NCBI RefSeq assembly: GCF_900141635.1
Contig: NZ_FSRH01000011.1
Coordinates: 1 to 64,000 of the forward strand
Direction: 5' to 3'
Source of the DNA: Peptoclostridium litorale DSM 5388
GTDB lineage: Bacteria > Bacillota > Clostridia > Peptostreptococcales > Peptostreptococcaceae
DNA length: 64,000 bases
Part shown: in pieces, positions 36,592 to 45,548 of the stretch
How the letters are laid out: each line of letters starts with the position of its first letter
How positions within the stretch are numbered: the first letter of the stretch is position 1
The notes under the pieces: generated by a model
Seen by the model: the letters and a program-made list of their open reading frames with translations, nothing else
Told to the model about the DNA's origin: nothing
Databases searched by the model: none
Made by a program: the position numbers and the translations under genes

Positions 36592-37026
36592 GTGAAAATC
36601 CTTAAAATTGAATGGAAACACCTTGATGTCGCTGGGGAAACTTGCGACCGTTGTTATGACACAGGTGAGAATCTGGTTCAAGAAATAAAGAGATTGAACA
36701 GAGCTTTAAATCCAAAAGGCATTGAAGTTATACTGATTGAGACTAAGCTTGATGATTCTCAAACTTCACAATCAAACAGTATTCTATTTAATGGAGTTCC
36801 TATTGAAGAAATTCTGAATATAGAAGTATCCGAGAATCATTGTGATTCCTGCTCGACTTTGTTAGGAACTAAGACATACTGCCGAACAGTAACATATGAC
36901 GGTAATGAATATGAGGATATTCCTGCAAAAGCCATCCGCCATGCAGCATATAAAATATTAGGCATTGAAGAGATAAAAACAGAAGAGAAGTCAGGATGTA
37001 GCTGTAATTGTAATAATTGTTGCTAA
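36592..37026 (+). CDS. DUF2703 cysteine-rich protein
   Basis: 144 residues. The DUF2703 pattern is clear: IEWKHLDVAGETCDRCYDTG at the start, then NHCDSCSTLLG and RTVTYDGNEYEDIPAKAIR. It ends in a metal-binding cluster (CSCNCNNCC). The paired CXXC motifs suggest metal or thiol chemistry, and members occur with mercury/arsenic/copper genes, but function is not known. GTG 36592 is the start (AGAGGGGG site upstream); a nearby ATG at 36588 is out of frame. It follows the broken CopB gene by 50 bases. Confidence 0.75.
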   Translation: MKILKIEWKHLDVAGETCDRCYDTGENLVQEIKRLNRALNPKGIEVILIETKLDDSQTSQSNSILFNGVPIEEILNIEVSENHCDSCSTLLGTKTYCRTVTYDGNEYEDIPAKAIRHAAYKILGIEEIKTEEKSGCSCNCNNCC

Positions 37027-37100
37027 CACAAAAATAATACATTCTATCACTAGCGCAAAACTAATCAATACAAAGGGGGGGAGAATATGAGGTTAAGCAT

Positions 37101-37168
37101 TGTATTAACTCCATTCAGAGTTAAATTGGGATAAAATTGCATGGAGTTAATACAGGCCCAGTTTAACT
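37101..37168. repeat. Interleaved inverted repeats (pseudoknot-like)
   Basis: Arm A (37101-37114) is a perfect complement of A' (37141-37154). Arm B (37119-37130) pairs with B' (37157-37168) with one G-U. The order A-B-A'-B' is that of a pseudoknot. TTAACTC/GAGTTAA also allows local A-B pairing (37105-37111 with 37118-37124). It lies between the DUF2703 gene and the initiator tRNA promoter. Confidence 0.5.
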
Positions 37169-37231
37169 TTGCCATTTTAATAATTGTCTACATTAAAATG
37201 ATATTAAGAGGACATACATTTATCTGGGGAA

Positions 37232-37260
37232 TTGTAATTTGTCGGCATATGTGTTATAAT
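37232..37260 (+). promoter_or_regulatory. Promoter of the initiator tRNA
   Basis: TTGTAA (37232-37237), 17-base spacer, TATAAT (37255-37260), about 40 bases before the tRNA. Confidence 0.7.
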
Positions 37261-37300
37261 GAGTTAAGTAGAAGATGCGTTGCAGATAAATTTATAATGA

Positions 37301-37376
37301 CGCGGGGTGGAGCAGCTGGCAGCTCGTCGGGCTCATAACCCGAAGGTCGCAGGTTCGAGTCCTGCCCCCGCAACCA
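37301..37376 (+). tRNA. Initiator tRNA-fMet (anticodon CAT)
   Basis: 76 bases from CGCGGGG to ACCA. The anticodon loop is CTCATAA within a stem of three G-C pairs (GGG/CCC), and the first acceptor pair is a C-A mismatch; both mark the initiator tRNA. The T-loop is GTTCGAGTC and CCA is encoded. A terminator follows directly. Confidence 0.95.
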
Positions 37377-37385
37377 AAATTGTTT

Positions 37386-37423
37386 AAAAAACCCCTTGGA
37401 ATATCGTTTCCAAGGGGTTTTTT
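37386..37423 (+). terminator. Terminator of tRNA-fMet
   Basis: 16-bp arms (37386-37401, 37408-37423) with loop TATCGT; the right arm ends TTTTTT. Confidence 0.88.
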
Positions 37424-37615
37424 GATACTTGCATATTTGAGAAAAAGCATTTTTCGAAAAACGTATAATATTTAAATTTACCTTAAAAATCATCCATATT
37501 TGACAAAATAAATCTCTGAGGGTATATACTCTATATAAACAGTTAGTACTCTATGTATTAATTTTATACGCTCATGTAGTGTGGACTTTCATGAATGAGG
37601 GAGGTGTTTTGTTTG

Positions 37616-37840
37616 ATGATAAAGATATTCAGCTGGACGATAGCCATATGCGTGGGAATGCTCTTTGTCGGATCGGCTGTAATGAGCATGGGATTTGTTG
37701 AGGCAATCATTTATTTTAATATAAGCAATATAATATGGTATGTGGGAATAATGTCCACACTCGGATTGCTGGCTGCGATAATTATCGATAGGATAAGCAC
37801 CAAAAAGGAAGAGGAAAAGAGCGGATTTAAAAAATATTAA
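37616..37840 (+). CDS. Small two-span membrane protein upstream of ybjQ
   Basis: About 74 residues with two hydrophobic segments (IFSWTIAICVGMLFVGSAV and NIIWYVGIMSTLGLLAAIII) and a basic KKEEEKSGFKKY tail. I do not recognise the family. The YbjQ gene follows 60 bases on in the same direction, so they may form a small operon. Start: ATG 37616 (or TTG 37613) after GGGAGGTG. Confidence 0.55.
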   Translation: MIKIFSWTIAICVGMLFVGSAVMSMGFVEAIIYFNISNIIWYVGIMSTLGLLAAIIIDRISTKKEEEKSGFKKY

Positions 37841-37900
37841 GATTTTGAGAAAGCTCAAAATATAACATAGATTTTAAAGCTGAAAAAACGGAGGAATATT

Positions 37901-38221
37901 ATGATACTTGTAAATACTGATTATGTTCCAGGGAAAAAGATAGTTAAGACAATTGGAATAGCAAAGGGAAGCACAATAAGGGCAAAACACATAGGCAAGG
38001 ACATAACTTCGGCATTCAGGCACATTGTGGGCGGGGAGATGAAGGAGTACTCGCAGATGCTCGAGGAGGCAAGGCAGATAGCCACAATGAACATGGTGAA
38101 AGAGGCGGAGTCGCTCGGAGCGAATGCCGTAATAAACATAAGATTTTCAACTTCGGCGATAATGCAGGGAGCCGCTGAAATTCTGATATACGGAACGGCT
38201 GTAGTGCTTGAGGACGAATAG
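37901..38221 (+). CDS. YbjQ family (UPF0145) protein
   Basis: 106 residues. The YbjQ fold starts MILVNTDYVPGKKIVKTIGI, followed by GSTIRAKHIGKDI and the conserved EAESLGANAVINIRFSTSAI. Family members form pentamers and have been linked to heavy-metal or YjfJ-type binding, but the role is unknown. Strong GGAGGAA site before ATG 37901. It is followed by a terminator. Confidence 0.88.
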   Translation: MILVNTDYVPGKKIVKTIGIAKGSTIRAKHIGKDITSAFRHIVGGEMKEYSQMLEEARQIATMNMVKEAESLGANAVINIRFSTSAIMQGAAEILIYGTAVVLEDE

Positions 38222-38240
38222 TATTTGAATGGATATTGCA

Positions 38241-38283
38241 AAAAATCGGCAGAGAGATAATTTCTTGAAGCCGATTTTTTTAT
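38241..38283 (+). terminator. Terminator after ybjQ
   Basis: AAAAATCGGC (38241-38250) pairs with GCCGATTTTT (38270-38279), followed by more T. The rest of the gap up to 38537 is AT-rich with a partial repeat (TTTAATAT...) and no gene. Confidence 0.75.
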
Positions 38284-38537
38284 TTGCAGTAAAATAATAA
38301 ACAATGCTGAAATTAAAAATTTAATATAAATTTAATATTGATATAAGGTATATATAAGATAGAAAAGTTAATATATATGATAGTATGAAATTTAGCATGA
38401 AATTTTTGTCAACGGGAACAAAGGGTATGCGAATAAAGTCTTATATTATGTTTTAATGAAATAAAGCTGTCCATATTTGGGTAATCTCTATATATGGATG
38501 ACAAGGCAACATTTTTTGACGGACAGGGGTGAAACAG

Positions 38538-40388
38538 ATGAAAAAGTTTACTATCAAAAATTACATGTTAGCCGCAGTGCTGGGAGCATTAGTGCTTATA
38601 TTGATTAGAAATATTGATGCGAGCCAGGGAATAGTGGGGCAAAACCAAGATGGTCAGCCCGATGAGAGTGCAAGCAATGAGATTCTGGCACAAGTGGGAT
38701 TTGGAAGCCATTTCAGCAGCTCTAAATTCACACCAAGCAGGCAAAGATTCGTAATTGCACAGTCAAGTGACAAAAACAGAATTTTTTACATAAAGCCATC
38801 TGATGAAAAAGGCATTAACGTAGGAACCAATATTAAAGGCGATGTAAAGTACAATGTGGACATATTTTTTGAGGACAAAAAGAGCAAAAAAACCGCAGTG
38901 GTTGAAAAAGGCAGACCAATGGTGAGCCTTGCCAAATTCAGCCCGGATGAAAGATATATCGCATTTTCAGGGGGCAGAAAGCTCACTGTTTTGGACATTG
39001 AAAGCGGGGAGCTGCTTTTTAAAAAGGAGACGGCTGAGGATTTTGTAAACTATTTCGGATGGGGATTTGAAGGAAACAGAATATATACGGAGTTCAAGAG
39101 AAACACAAATGGAAATATATATGATATAGAAGGCTCAAAGCTCATAATGAGTTATGAGGCGCAAGATAAAGTCTATCCAAAGGATATAATAGACGGTGAA
39201 TATTTTTACTGCACAAGTAGTGGAAGCCTTATAGAAAGCGATGTGATTGATGCAGAAAGAAGCAGCAAGACGCTTATATCCTCAAAAGACGGCGCTAAGA
39301 CAGTTGAGATTGCAGACGGCAGGTTCAGAGGGAGTCATAAAAAGGCTTCCATACATGTCGGGGATAATGAATTCGGACTGATTTACACTGCGGATGCAAA
39401 CGGCGATGTGAAGAGGCTTTCGGAAAAGTATATATATGATGTGAAATTTGTATACGGAGGCAAGATAGCATATATAGTTCAGCATGGACATGGAACTGAG
39501 AACAAGTTCACGCTGGTTGTAGAAGATCCATCAAATGGAGATTTAGTGGAGAATAAAACTGAAATTGAAGTATCGGGAAGTTCATTTGCGACAACTCCCG
39601 ACGGCAGATACGGTTTTATAGGCGGGCCGCTTGGAGAAATAGTGGATTTTAACTTAGAGTCTGTCTTGGGCAAGGAAAGGGAGCCGGGTCAGGGCAAATC
39701 GGAGGCTGAAAAGAAAGCCATATATGAAACCCTGATAGGCGGGCTTGACATATTATACAAGTATGAAATGACCGGAATTAAAGACATGGAAAGCATAGAC
39801 AGGTACTATGTAGACACTGAAAATCCAACCCAGTGGGCAAATTTCGACGTAAAGACCATAATGAAAGAGAGGGAAAAGGCGGATTTTGTAAAGGGATGCG
39901 ACTATGTAATGTCAATAAGGGTCGACTATGTTGAATTCGACAGCAGCGGGCAAGAACCACTGGCAAGTGTAAGACTCAGAGCATTTGGGCAGAATTCATA
40001 TGGTCAAAGCTTTGGGGACGACCACTCCGTTGAACTTGTCAAAAAAGGACAGGCATGGTATATAACAGGATTTAGCACATTTCCCCAAAAGAGCGAAAGA
40101 GAAAGGGCTATGCAGGCGGCCTTGAAGTATATGAACATGGCTTCTGAAGGAAGCCTTGGAGGAATTGACTTTAAGGGGCTTGACGTAAGCCTTGGGCAGA
40201 TACAGTTTTGGCGATGTGCAAGGGCGGAATTTGCGGCAGACATAGAATATGCGGACTGCTGCAAGGTGTATTTGAAGGTCAATGGAGCCAAGGGCAGGAG
40301 CGTATACAGGATGACAATGGAAAAGGCGCTTGACGGCTCATGGAGGTTCAAGGAAATAACAAACGAAAACCTCAGCGGGCTAATGTAA
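38538..40388 (+). CDS. Large membrane-anchored exported protein of unknown role
   Basis: About 616 residues. One N-terminal signal-anchor (YMLAAVLGALVLILI) puts the rest outside. Residues about 100-400 have beta-propeller-like stretches (FSPDERYIAFSGGRKLTVLD, then TTPDGRYGFIGG), suggesting WD40/TolB-like blades. The last 200 residues form a separate alpha/beta domain (NTF2-like by eye: FDVKTIMKEREKADFVKGCDYVM...). No enzyme motif is seen. ATG 38538 follows AGGGGTG at 7 bases and is preferred over the upstream GTG. It stands alone. Confidence 0.6.
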   Translation: MKKFTIKNYMLAAVLGALVLILIRNIDASQGIVGQNQDGQPDESASNEILAQVGFGSHFSSSKFTPSRQRFVIAQSSDKNRIFYIKPSDEKGINVGTNIKGDVKYNVDIFFEDKKSKKTAVVEKGRPMVSLAKFSPDERYIAFSGGRKLTVLDIESGELLFKKETAEDFVNYFGWGFEGNRIYTEFKRNTNGNIYDIEGSKLIMSYEAQDKVYPKDIIDGEYFYCTSSGSLIESDVIDAERSSKTLISSKDGAKTVEIADGRFRGSHKKASIHVGDNEFGLIYTADANGDVKRLSEKYIYDVKFVYGGKIAYIVQHGHGTENKFTLVVEDPSNGDLVENKTEIEVSGSSFATTPDGRYGFIGGPLGEIVDFNLESVLGKEREPGQGKSEAEKKAIYETLIGGLDILYKYEMTGIKDMESIDRYYVDTENPTQWANFDVKTIMKEREKADFVKGCDYVMSIRVDYVEFDSSGQEPLASVRLRAFGQNSYGQSFGDDHSVELVKKGQAWYITGFSTFPQKSERERAMQAALKYMNMASEGSLGGIDFKGLDVSLGQIQFWRCARAEFAADIEYADCCKVYLKVNGAKGRSVYRMTMEKALDGSWRFKEITNENLSGLM

Positions 40389-40497
40389 TTCAGTAGAGGC
40401 AAAGGCTTTGGCTCTTGGTATGTTTTGGATATAGGGTGGATATTTTTGTTGCATATTAATGGTATAAGTAGTATATTATAGTTAGACTTCGATTCGA

Positions 40498-40609
40498 ATA
40501 AAAATTAATTTTTATGTAGTTTTGTGTATATTGTACATATTGAAGAACCAATATGTGTGTCGTTTTAGGAGAATTGAAGGAAATATTAATTTTTTGGAGG
40601 ACTTTAGAA
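40498..40609 (+). promoter_or_regulatory. Long structured 5' leader of the cold-shock gene
   Basis: The leader contains small AT-rich stems (for example ACATATTG...CAATATGT, 40537-40556 area) before the TTTTGGAGG site. Long cold-shock leaders act as RNA thermosensors in other bacteria; here this is inference. Confidence 0.4.
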
Positions 40610-40810
40610 ATGACAAAAGGAACAGTTAAATGGTTTAACGCAGAAAAAGGATACGGATTCGTAACATCAGAAGCAGGAAGCGATGTATTCGTTCACTACT
40701 CAGCAATAGAAGTTGACGGATTCAAAACTCTTCAAGAGGGACAAGAAGTTAACTTTGAAATAGTTGACGGACCAAAAGGACCTCAAGCATCTAACGTAAC
40801 AGTAGCTTAG
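40610..40810 (+). CDS. cspA: Cold-shock protein
   Basis: 66 residues of a single OB-fold cold-shock domain. RNP1 (KGYGFV) and RNP2 (DVFVHYS) are intact, as is the start [17 protein letters not shown]. It binds single-stranded nucleic acid and melts RNA structure, in cold or generally. ATG 40610 follows TTGGAGG. Codons are highly optimised compared with neighbours (a run of GAA, AAC, TTC, GGA), a sign of strong expression. Confidence 0.95.
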   Translation: MTKGTVKWFNAEKGYGFVTSEAGSDVFVHYSAIEVDGFKTLQEGQEVNFEIVDGPKGPQASNVTVA

Positions 40811-40823
40811 GAGTAAAGCCGCG

Positions 40824-40852
40824 GCCCCATGAATGAATTCATGGGGCTTTTT
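40824..40852 (+). terminator. Terminator of the cold-shock gene
   Basis: GCCCCATGAA (40824-40833) pairs with TTCATGGGGC (40838-40847), followed by TTTTT. Confidence 0.88.
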
Positions 40853-40883
40853 ATATAGAAATATATTTATGCAAGGGGAACTC

Positions 40884-41105
40884 ATGAAAAGACTAAAATT
40901 CATAATTGTTTATACGACAAGTCTGCTAATGGGCAATGGTTTTATATACACCATTGACTTGATTGGAAAATTTCAAGGCAAAACACCATGGGCAATTAAA
41001 AATTATATTATATTCAATATAGGGGTTATACTTATAGGGATTGTGGCAGGAGCATTATCTGAAAACAAAAGGGTCAATAATTTTCTCGATAAGCTGATTT
41101 CATAA
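40884..41105 (+). CDS. Small two-span membrane protein
   Basis: About 73 residues with hydrophobic segments FIIVYTTSLLMGNGFIYTI and IIFNIGVILIGIVAGAL and a short NKRVNNFLDKLIS tail. No family recognised. ATG 40884 follows AAGGGG; frames extending further upstream cross the terminator. Its stop lies 17 bases before the iadA start, suggesting a shared transcript. Confidence 0.5.
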   Translation: MKRLKFIIVYTTSLLMGNGFIYTIDLIGKFQGKTPWAIKNYIIFNIGVILIGIVAGALSENKRVNNFLDKLIS

Positions 41106-41122
41106 TGCAAAGGGGGGCTAGC

Positions 41123-42283
41123 GTGATTAAAATAATAAAGAATGCAAATATATATTCGCCTGAAAATGTTGGAGCTGCCGACGTGCTTGTGGCGGGCGGA
41201 AAGATCGCCGCAGTGGGAAAAAATATAGAGGCCTCTTTTGAAGGGGCGAACATTGAGGTCATAGACGCAAGTGGAAAACTCATGATTCCGGGACTAATAG
41301 ACAGGCATGTGCACATAACAGGCGGGGGCGGGGAGGCAGGATTTGCAAGCAGGACTCCGGAGATAAGGTTTTCTGACATTTCAGCATCGGGGATCACGAC
41401 GGTGGTGGGCCTTTTGGGTACGGACGGAAGCGCAAGGAATGTAGAGCAGCTCTATGCAAAGGCCTGCGCCCTTGAACACGAGGGCATAAGCACATACATA
41501 CTCACGGGATCATATGGCTGCCCGAGCATTACAATCACGGGCTGCGTTAAAAAGGACATGATGTTCATAGACAAGGTTGTTGGCGTGAAAATCGCGGTTT
41601 CAGACCACAGGTCGCCCCATGTCACAAAGGAGGAGCTGACAAGGCTTGCAGCAGACGCCAGGGTTGCGGGGATGCTTTCGGGAAAGCGGGGATTCGTGCA
41701 CATGCACATGGGAGACGGCAAGGCAGGGCTTGACATGGTAAGCGGGATAATAAGGGACGGGGATGTTCCGATAGCACAGTTTTCTCCCACGCATGTAAAT
41801 AGAAGTTCAAGGCTTTTTGAGTCGGCGCTTGAATTCGCCAAAATGGGAGGGGTTATAGACATCACCTCATCAATGGACGGAGGCGGCGATACTATAAGGG
41901 CTAGCGAGGCCGCAAGGCTGGCACTTGAGAGCGGAGTTAGCCCTGAAAACATTACAATGAGCAGCGACTCGAACGGGAGCATCCCAGAATATGATGATAA
42001 GGGAAGGCTGAAAAGCATAGGCGTTGCAGGCATTGACAGCATGAGGACAGAACTTTGCGACATGGTGAAGAATCACTCGATACCTGTTGAGACCGCGCTT
42101 AAATTCGTGACATCGAATCCGGCAAGGGCGATTGGAGCAGGGCATAAAAAGGGCAAAATAGCAAACGGGTATGATGCGGATATTGTAATAGTGGATGAAG
42201 ATTTCAACGTTGAAATGGTAATGGCGAAGGGGGAAAAGCTTGTTGAAAGCGGAAAATGCGTGAAAAAGGGATTTTTCGAATAG
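41123..42283 (+). CDS. iadA: Isoaspartyl dipeptidase
   Basis: About 386 residues of the amidohydrolase fold that cleaves beta-aspartyl dipeptides left by protein damage. Metal ligands are visible: DRHVHITGGGGE (HXH), the carboxylated-lysine region GVKIAVSDHRS, GFVHMHMGD and FSPTHVNR histidines, and the catalytic aspartate in TMSSDSNGS. GTG 41123 is preferred: AAAGGGGGG lies just before it, while ATG 41105 precedes that site. It is followed by a hairpin and a convergent Asp/Glu racemase. The product aspartate could feed the window's aspartate aminotransferase and decarboxylase. Confidence 0.9.
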   Translation: MIKIIKNANIYSPENVGAADVLVAGGKIAAVGKNIEASFEGANIEVIDASGKLMIPGLIDRHVHITGGGGEAGFASRTPEIRFSDISASGITTVVGLLGTDGSARNVEQLYAKACALEHEGISTYILTGSYGCPSITITGCVKKDMMFIDKVVGVKIAVSDHRSPHVTKEELTRLAADARVAGMLSGKRGFVHMHMGDGKAGLDMVSGIIRDGDVPIAQFSPTHVNRSSRLFESALEFAKMGGVIDITSSMDGGGDTIRASEAARLALESGVSPENITMSSDSNGSIPEYDDKGRLKSIGVAGIDSMRTELCDMVKNHSIPVETALKFVTSNPARAIGAGHKKGKIANGYDADIVIVDEDFNVEMVMAKGEKLVESGKCVKKGFFE

Positions 42284-42302
42284 CATATAATAGAAGGTAT
42301 TC

Positions 42303-42345
42303 AAGGGGTAGCAAGTATTGGAAAATGCTCGCGGCCCCTTTTTAG
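42303..42345. terminator. Probable terminator between iadA and racemase
   Basis: AAGGGG...CCCCTT with an internal GC/GC pairing, followed by TTTTT at 42340-42344. A long loop makes it moderate. Confidence 0.5.
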
Positions 42346-42368
42346 TATATTTTGATAAATCAGAGGAA

Positions 42369-43067
42369 TTATGACGACTTGTTTTCAAAGGCGAATTCAA
42401 CGGCTTTTTTGGCCACGATGCTGAGAGGGTCAACAAAATTTCCCTCAAGGCCGTATTCGTCCATTGCGTATGAAAGTTCCGTGCATCCGAGTATGAAAAC
42501 CTCCACGCCCTGCTCTTTTAGCCCTTCCATTGCATTGTAGATCATGCGGGCGCTTATATCTTTGCCTTCTTTTATGCCGTATATGAAGTCCATAACAAGC
42601 CTTTGAGAAGACTTGTCGGGCTTTAAAAGATTCACTCCGCTTGACGCGAAACACTTGTCGTAAACTCCCGACTGGCATGTCCCGTCCGTGGCCAAAAGAC
42701 CCACCTTTGAGCCATCTCCAAGCTCATCAAGTATGAACTGGGCTGTCGATTCAACCATGTTTAAAAAAGGTATGCGTATGTTCCCGACTATCCTGTCGTA
42801 GAAGTAGTGTGCTGTGTTGCAGGGCATTATTATGAATTCCGCTCCCATGCTTTCAAGACGCTTTGCAGACTCTACAAGATGAGGGGTTGGGTCTTCGCCT
42901 TGCCCGAGTATGTGTAAAGTCCTGTCAGGTATTTGTGAGTTGTTGTCTATTATCTGGTGTATGTGCTCCTGGTCGCATGTCGCATTGGTCATCATTACAA
43001 CCTTTTTGAAAAGGTCAACAGTTGCAAGAGGGCCCATGCCTCCAAGTATTCCAAGTTTTTTGCTCAT
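42369..43067 (-). CDS. Aspartate/glutamate racemase-family protein
   Basis: About 232 residues. N-terminal GILGGMGPLATVDLFKKV, first catalytic cysteine in IMPCNTAHYFY near residue 84, second in LGCTELSYAM near residue 190, both in the paired positions of the Asp/Glu/hydantoin racemase family. It probably interconverts L- and D-aspartate or a related acid. ATG 43067 follows AAGGAGGAG; a start at 43091 is before that site. It converges with iadA and diverges from the sigma-54 activator. YgeA-type broad-specificity racemases are an alternative. Confidence 0.82.
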   Translation of the reverse strand: MSKKLGILGGMGPLATVDLFKKVVMMTNATCDQEHIHQIIDNNSQIPDRTLHILGQGEDPTPHLVESAKRLESMGAEFIIMPCNTAHYFYDRIVGNIRIPFLNMVESTAQFILDELGDGSKVGLLATDGTCQSGVYDKCFASSGVNLLKPDKSSQRLVMDFIYGIKEGKDISARMIYNAMEGLKEQGVEVFILGCTELSYAMDEYGLEGNFVDPLSIVAKKAVEFAFENKSS

Positions 43068-43312
43068 ATATGTCTCCTCCTTGCATATCATTTAAAATTG
43101 ATTCTTTGACAATGAAACTATAGCAATAACAATGCCAAAAACACATCAAAAGCATATGGAAGATATCGTTTATTCGAGATATACGTCTGATTGCCTGCAA
43201 ATAGAAGAATTCAATAATATGTACATATCGAATAGAATTTCAAAATTGAGCCTGCCGGCCAGAGCAGATTAGAAAATTCTTTGGCTTTAATGGTTTTGGA
43301 GGTGTAAATGGT

Positions 43313-43342
43313 GTTATAATGGCTATATATAGCCATTATAAC
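43313..43342. promoter_or_regulatory. 30-bp perfect palindrome with TATAAT, before the sigma-54 activator
   Basis: GTTATAATGGCTATA followed by its exact complement, no loop. A TATAAT lies in the left half (43315-43320), with a TGGTTT-like -35 18 bases upstream, so the palindrome overlaps the likely promoter start. It is a good operator candidate in the 364-base gap between the racemase and the activator. Confidence 0.55.
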
Positions 43343-43431
43343 TAATATAGATTTAGAGTAACGAAAAGCATGTGCAGGGCGGGAATCAGTCAGGCATTCA
43401 TACATCACATGCCTGTAAAGGAGGCGTAAAG

Positions 43432-45474
43432 TTGAAAAAAAGGGTGGCGCTCATAGCGGGAACGGAATCCACGAGGATATATCTCGAGAAGCAGCTTTAT
43501 GAATACATATCTGCAGTTGCGGATATAGAAAGCTACTCGATGGAAAGGGGACTTTCAGGATTTGAGCAGGCCGACCTGCTGGTGCTTTCAAGCAATATGA
43601 TGCACGAGCAGCTTGAGGAAAGTGAAATAATAGGCAATGCTCGCGAGGTGGTCGTTGCGAGAAGAACCATAAACTATGACTTTGTGGACAAGATAGTGCT
43701 GATCCCAAAGGGCACCGATGTAATATTTGTAAACGACTCGAAAAGGACCACTTTGGAGAGCATTCAGACTCTCAAAAGGCTTGGCATAGACCACATAAAC
43801 TACATCGAGCACTATCCGGGAATAAGCTCTTTGCCAAGCGGAATAGACGTTTGCATAACCGTGGGCGAGATGGACAAGGTCCCGCCTGGAATGAAAAATG
43901 TATACGACATAGGCACCAGGATAATAGACTTTCCGACCATCGCTGAGATACTGAGCAAGCTCGAAGCCCTGGATGAGAGGGCCGAAAAGTTTTCAGACAA
44001 GTACCTCATAAAGCTCATAAACGTAGCAAAGAGGCTTGCAAAGTCAACTCAGGAGATAGCAAAGCTTTATGAAGGCCTCAATGTTGTAATAGACGGGTTC
44101 AACGACGGCATACTTGTTTACGACCAAAACGGTTGCATAAGCGTACTCAATGAGAACCTGAAAAAGATGCTCAAAATATCGGGAGGCGGCATCATAGGAA
44201 GGCAGCTCAAATGCGTGGTGCGCGGCAAGGATCTGATAGAATTTTTGATGAGCGATGAAATAGAAAAGACACAGATTCTCGACGTGGATGGATTCGAGGT
44301 GATGGTCAAAAAAGTCCTTATAGAAAAAAACAATTCTTTCATAGCCATATTCAGAGGGGCGAGGCAGGCAATCGAGGAAAATGAAAGGATAAAGAGGGAG
44401 CTTGTGAACAAGGGATATTATGCAAAATACACATTTGACGACATAGTGGGAAGCTCTGTACAGATAAAAAAGACTAAGGAGATATGCAAAAGACTTGCAA
44501 AGAGCGACCTTACAATACTCGTAGAGGGCGAAAGCGGTACGGGAAAGGAGCTGTTTGCAAGCGCCGTGCACAACGCTTCAGGAAGGAGAAAGGGGCCTTT
44601 TCTTGCGGTGAATTTCAGCGCCCTTCCGGACGAACTTATAGAAAGCGAGCTCTTCGGGTACGAGGAGGGTTCGTTTACGGGGGCTGCGAAGGGAGGCAAG
44701 GCCGGTCTTTTCGAGCAGGCTGACGGAGGAACCATATTTCTTGACGAGATAGGGGACGTCTCGCTCAAGATGCAGGCTAGGCTTCTAAGGGTGCTTCAGG
44801 AAAAGGAAGTCATGAGAATAGGGGCTAGGCAGATAAAACCTGTCGATGTAAGGGTGATTGCAGCCACCAATAAAAACCTTGATGAAATGATGAAAATGAA
44901 AATTTTCAGGGAGGACCTCTATTACAGACTTAAAATAGGCTATGTCCAGATACCCCCCCTTAGAAACAGGAAAGATGACATAAGGGAGCTTGTTGAGCAC
45001 TTCATAAACATAGAGACTTCCGAAAAAATCACAATGAGCGAGTCAGTGATTGAAAGCCTTGTTGGATATGACTGGCATGGAAACGTGAGGGAGCTTAAAA
45101 ACAGCATGTCATACATGATGGCCGTAAGAAGCGGCGGCGTGATAACATTTGACGACATGCCCGAAAACCTCATTTGCAATGAAAAACCGCAGAATATAAA
45201 GCTTCAATTTCAAAACGGGGGTATCGGCATGCAGGGCCTTGGTGTGGAGGAGGTTGAAATTCTAAAGGAAATACTGATTTTAAGGCGAAGAGGTGAAATT
45301 GCAGGAAGGGACAAGATAAGCAAAAACCTTGAAGGTAGGCGCATAAGCCTTACGAGCTGCCAGGTCAGGCACAGGCTGCAAAGGCTTGAGGACATGGGAC
45401 TTGTCATAAAGAGCAGGGGAAAAAGAGGCACAGTTCTCACAGTCAAGGGGGAAGAGGCCATAAGCGGTTTATAG
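43432..45474 (+). CDS. Sigma-54-dependent transcriptional activator
   Basis: About 680 residues. An N-terminal region of 190 residues not matched to a domain I can name, a PAS-like region (about 205-330, YEGLNVVIDGFNDGILVYDQ), then the AAA+ domain with GESGTGKE, the sigma-54 contact loop as GSFTGA, GGTIFLDEIGD and a RNDIRELVEHF-like tail. The C-terminus is a winged-helix-like element (SCQVRHRLQRLEDMGLV) instead of a Fis-type HTH. TTG 43432 follows AAAGGAGGCG. It probably senses a small molecule and activates sigma-54 promoters; targets could be iadA/racemase or the downstream two-component genes. Confidence 0.82.
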   Translation: MKKRVALIAGTESTRIYLEKQLYEYISAVADIESYSMERGLSGFEQADLLVLSSNMMHEQLEESEIIGNAREVVVARRTINYDFVDKIVLIPKGTDVIFVNDSKRTTLESIQTLKRLGIDHINYIEHYPGISSLPSGIDVCITVGEMDKVPPGMKNVYDIGTRIIDFPTIAEILSKLEALDERAEKFSDKYLIKLINVAKRLAKSTQEIAKLYEGLNVVIDGFNDGILVYDQNGCISVLNENLKKMLKISGGGIIGRQLKCVVRGKDLIEFLMSDEIEKTQILDVDGFEVMVKKVLIEKNNSFIAIFRGARQAIEENERIKRELVNKGYYAKYTFDDIVGSSVQIKKTKEICKRLAKSDLTILVEGESGTGKELFASAVHNASGRRKGPFLAVNFSALPDELIESELFGYEEGSFTGAAKGGKAGLFEQADGGTIFLDEIGDVSLKMQARLLRVLQEKEVMRIGARQIKPVDVRVIAATNKNLDEMMKMKIFREDLYYRLKIGYVQIPPLRNRKDDIRELVEHFINIETSEKITMSESVIESLVGYDWHGNVRELKNSMSYMMAVRSGGVITFDDMPENLICNEKPQNIKLQFQNGGIGMQGLGVEEVEILKEILILRRRGEIAGRDKISKNLEGRRISLTSCQVRHRLQRLEDMGLVIKSRGKRGTVLTVKGEEAISGL

Positions 45475-45548
45475 GGCGCAAAGGCGATATGTTGTGGACA
45501 GTGCATATTTGAGTGAATTATAATTAGATTATGAGGGGAGATGTACGA

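Noticed and set aside
37141-37338. Plus-strand frame overlapping tRNA-fMet
   Set aside because: It reads into the tRNA and starts inside an inverted repeat; no ribosome site.
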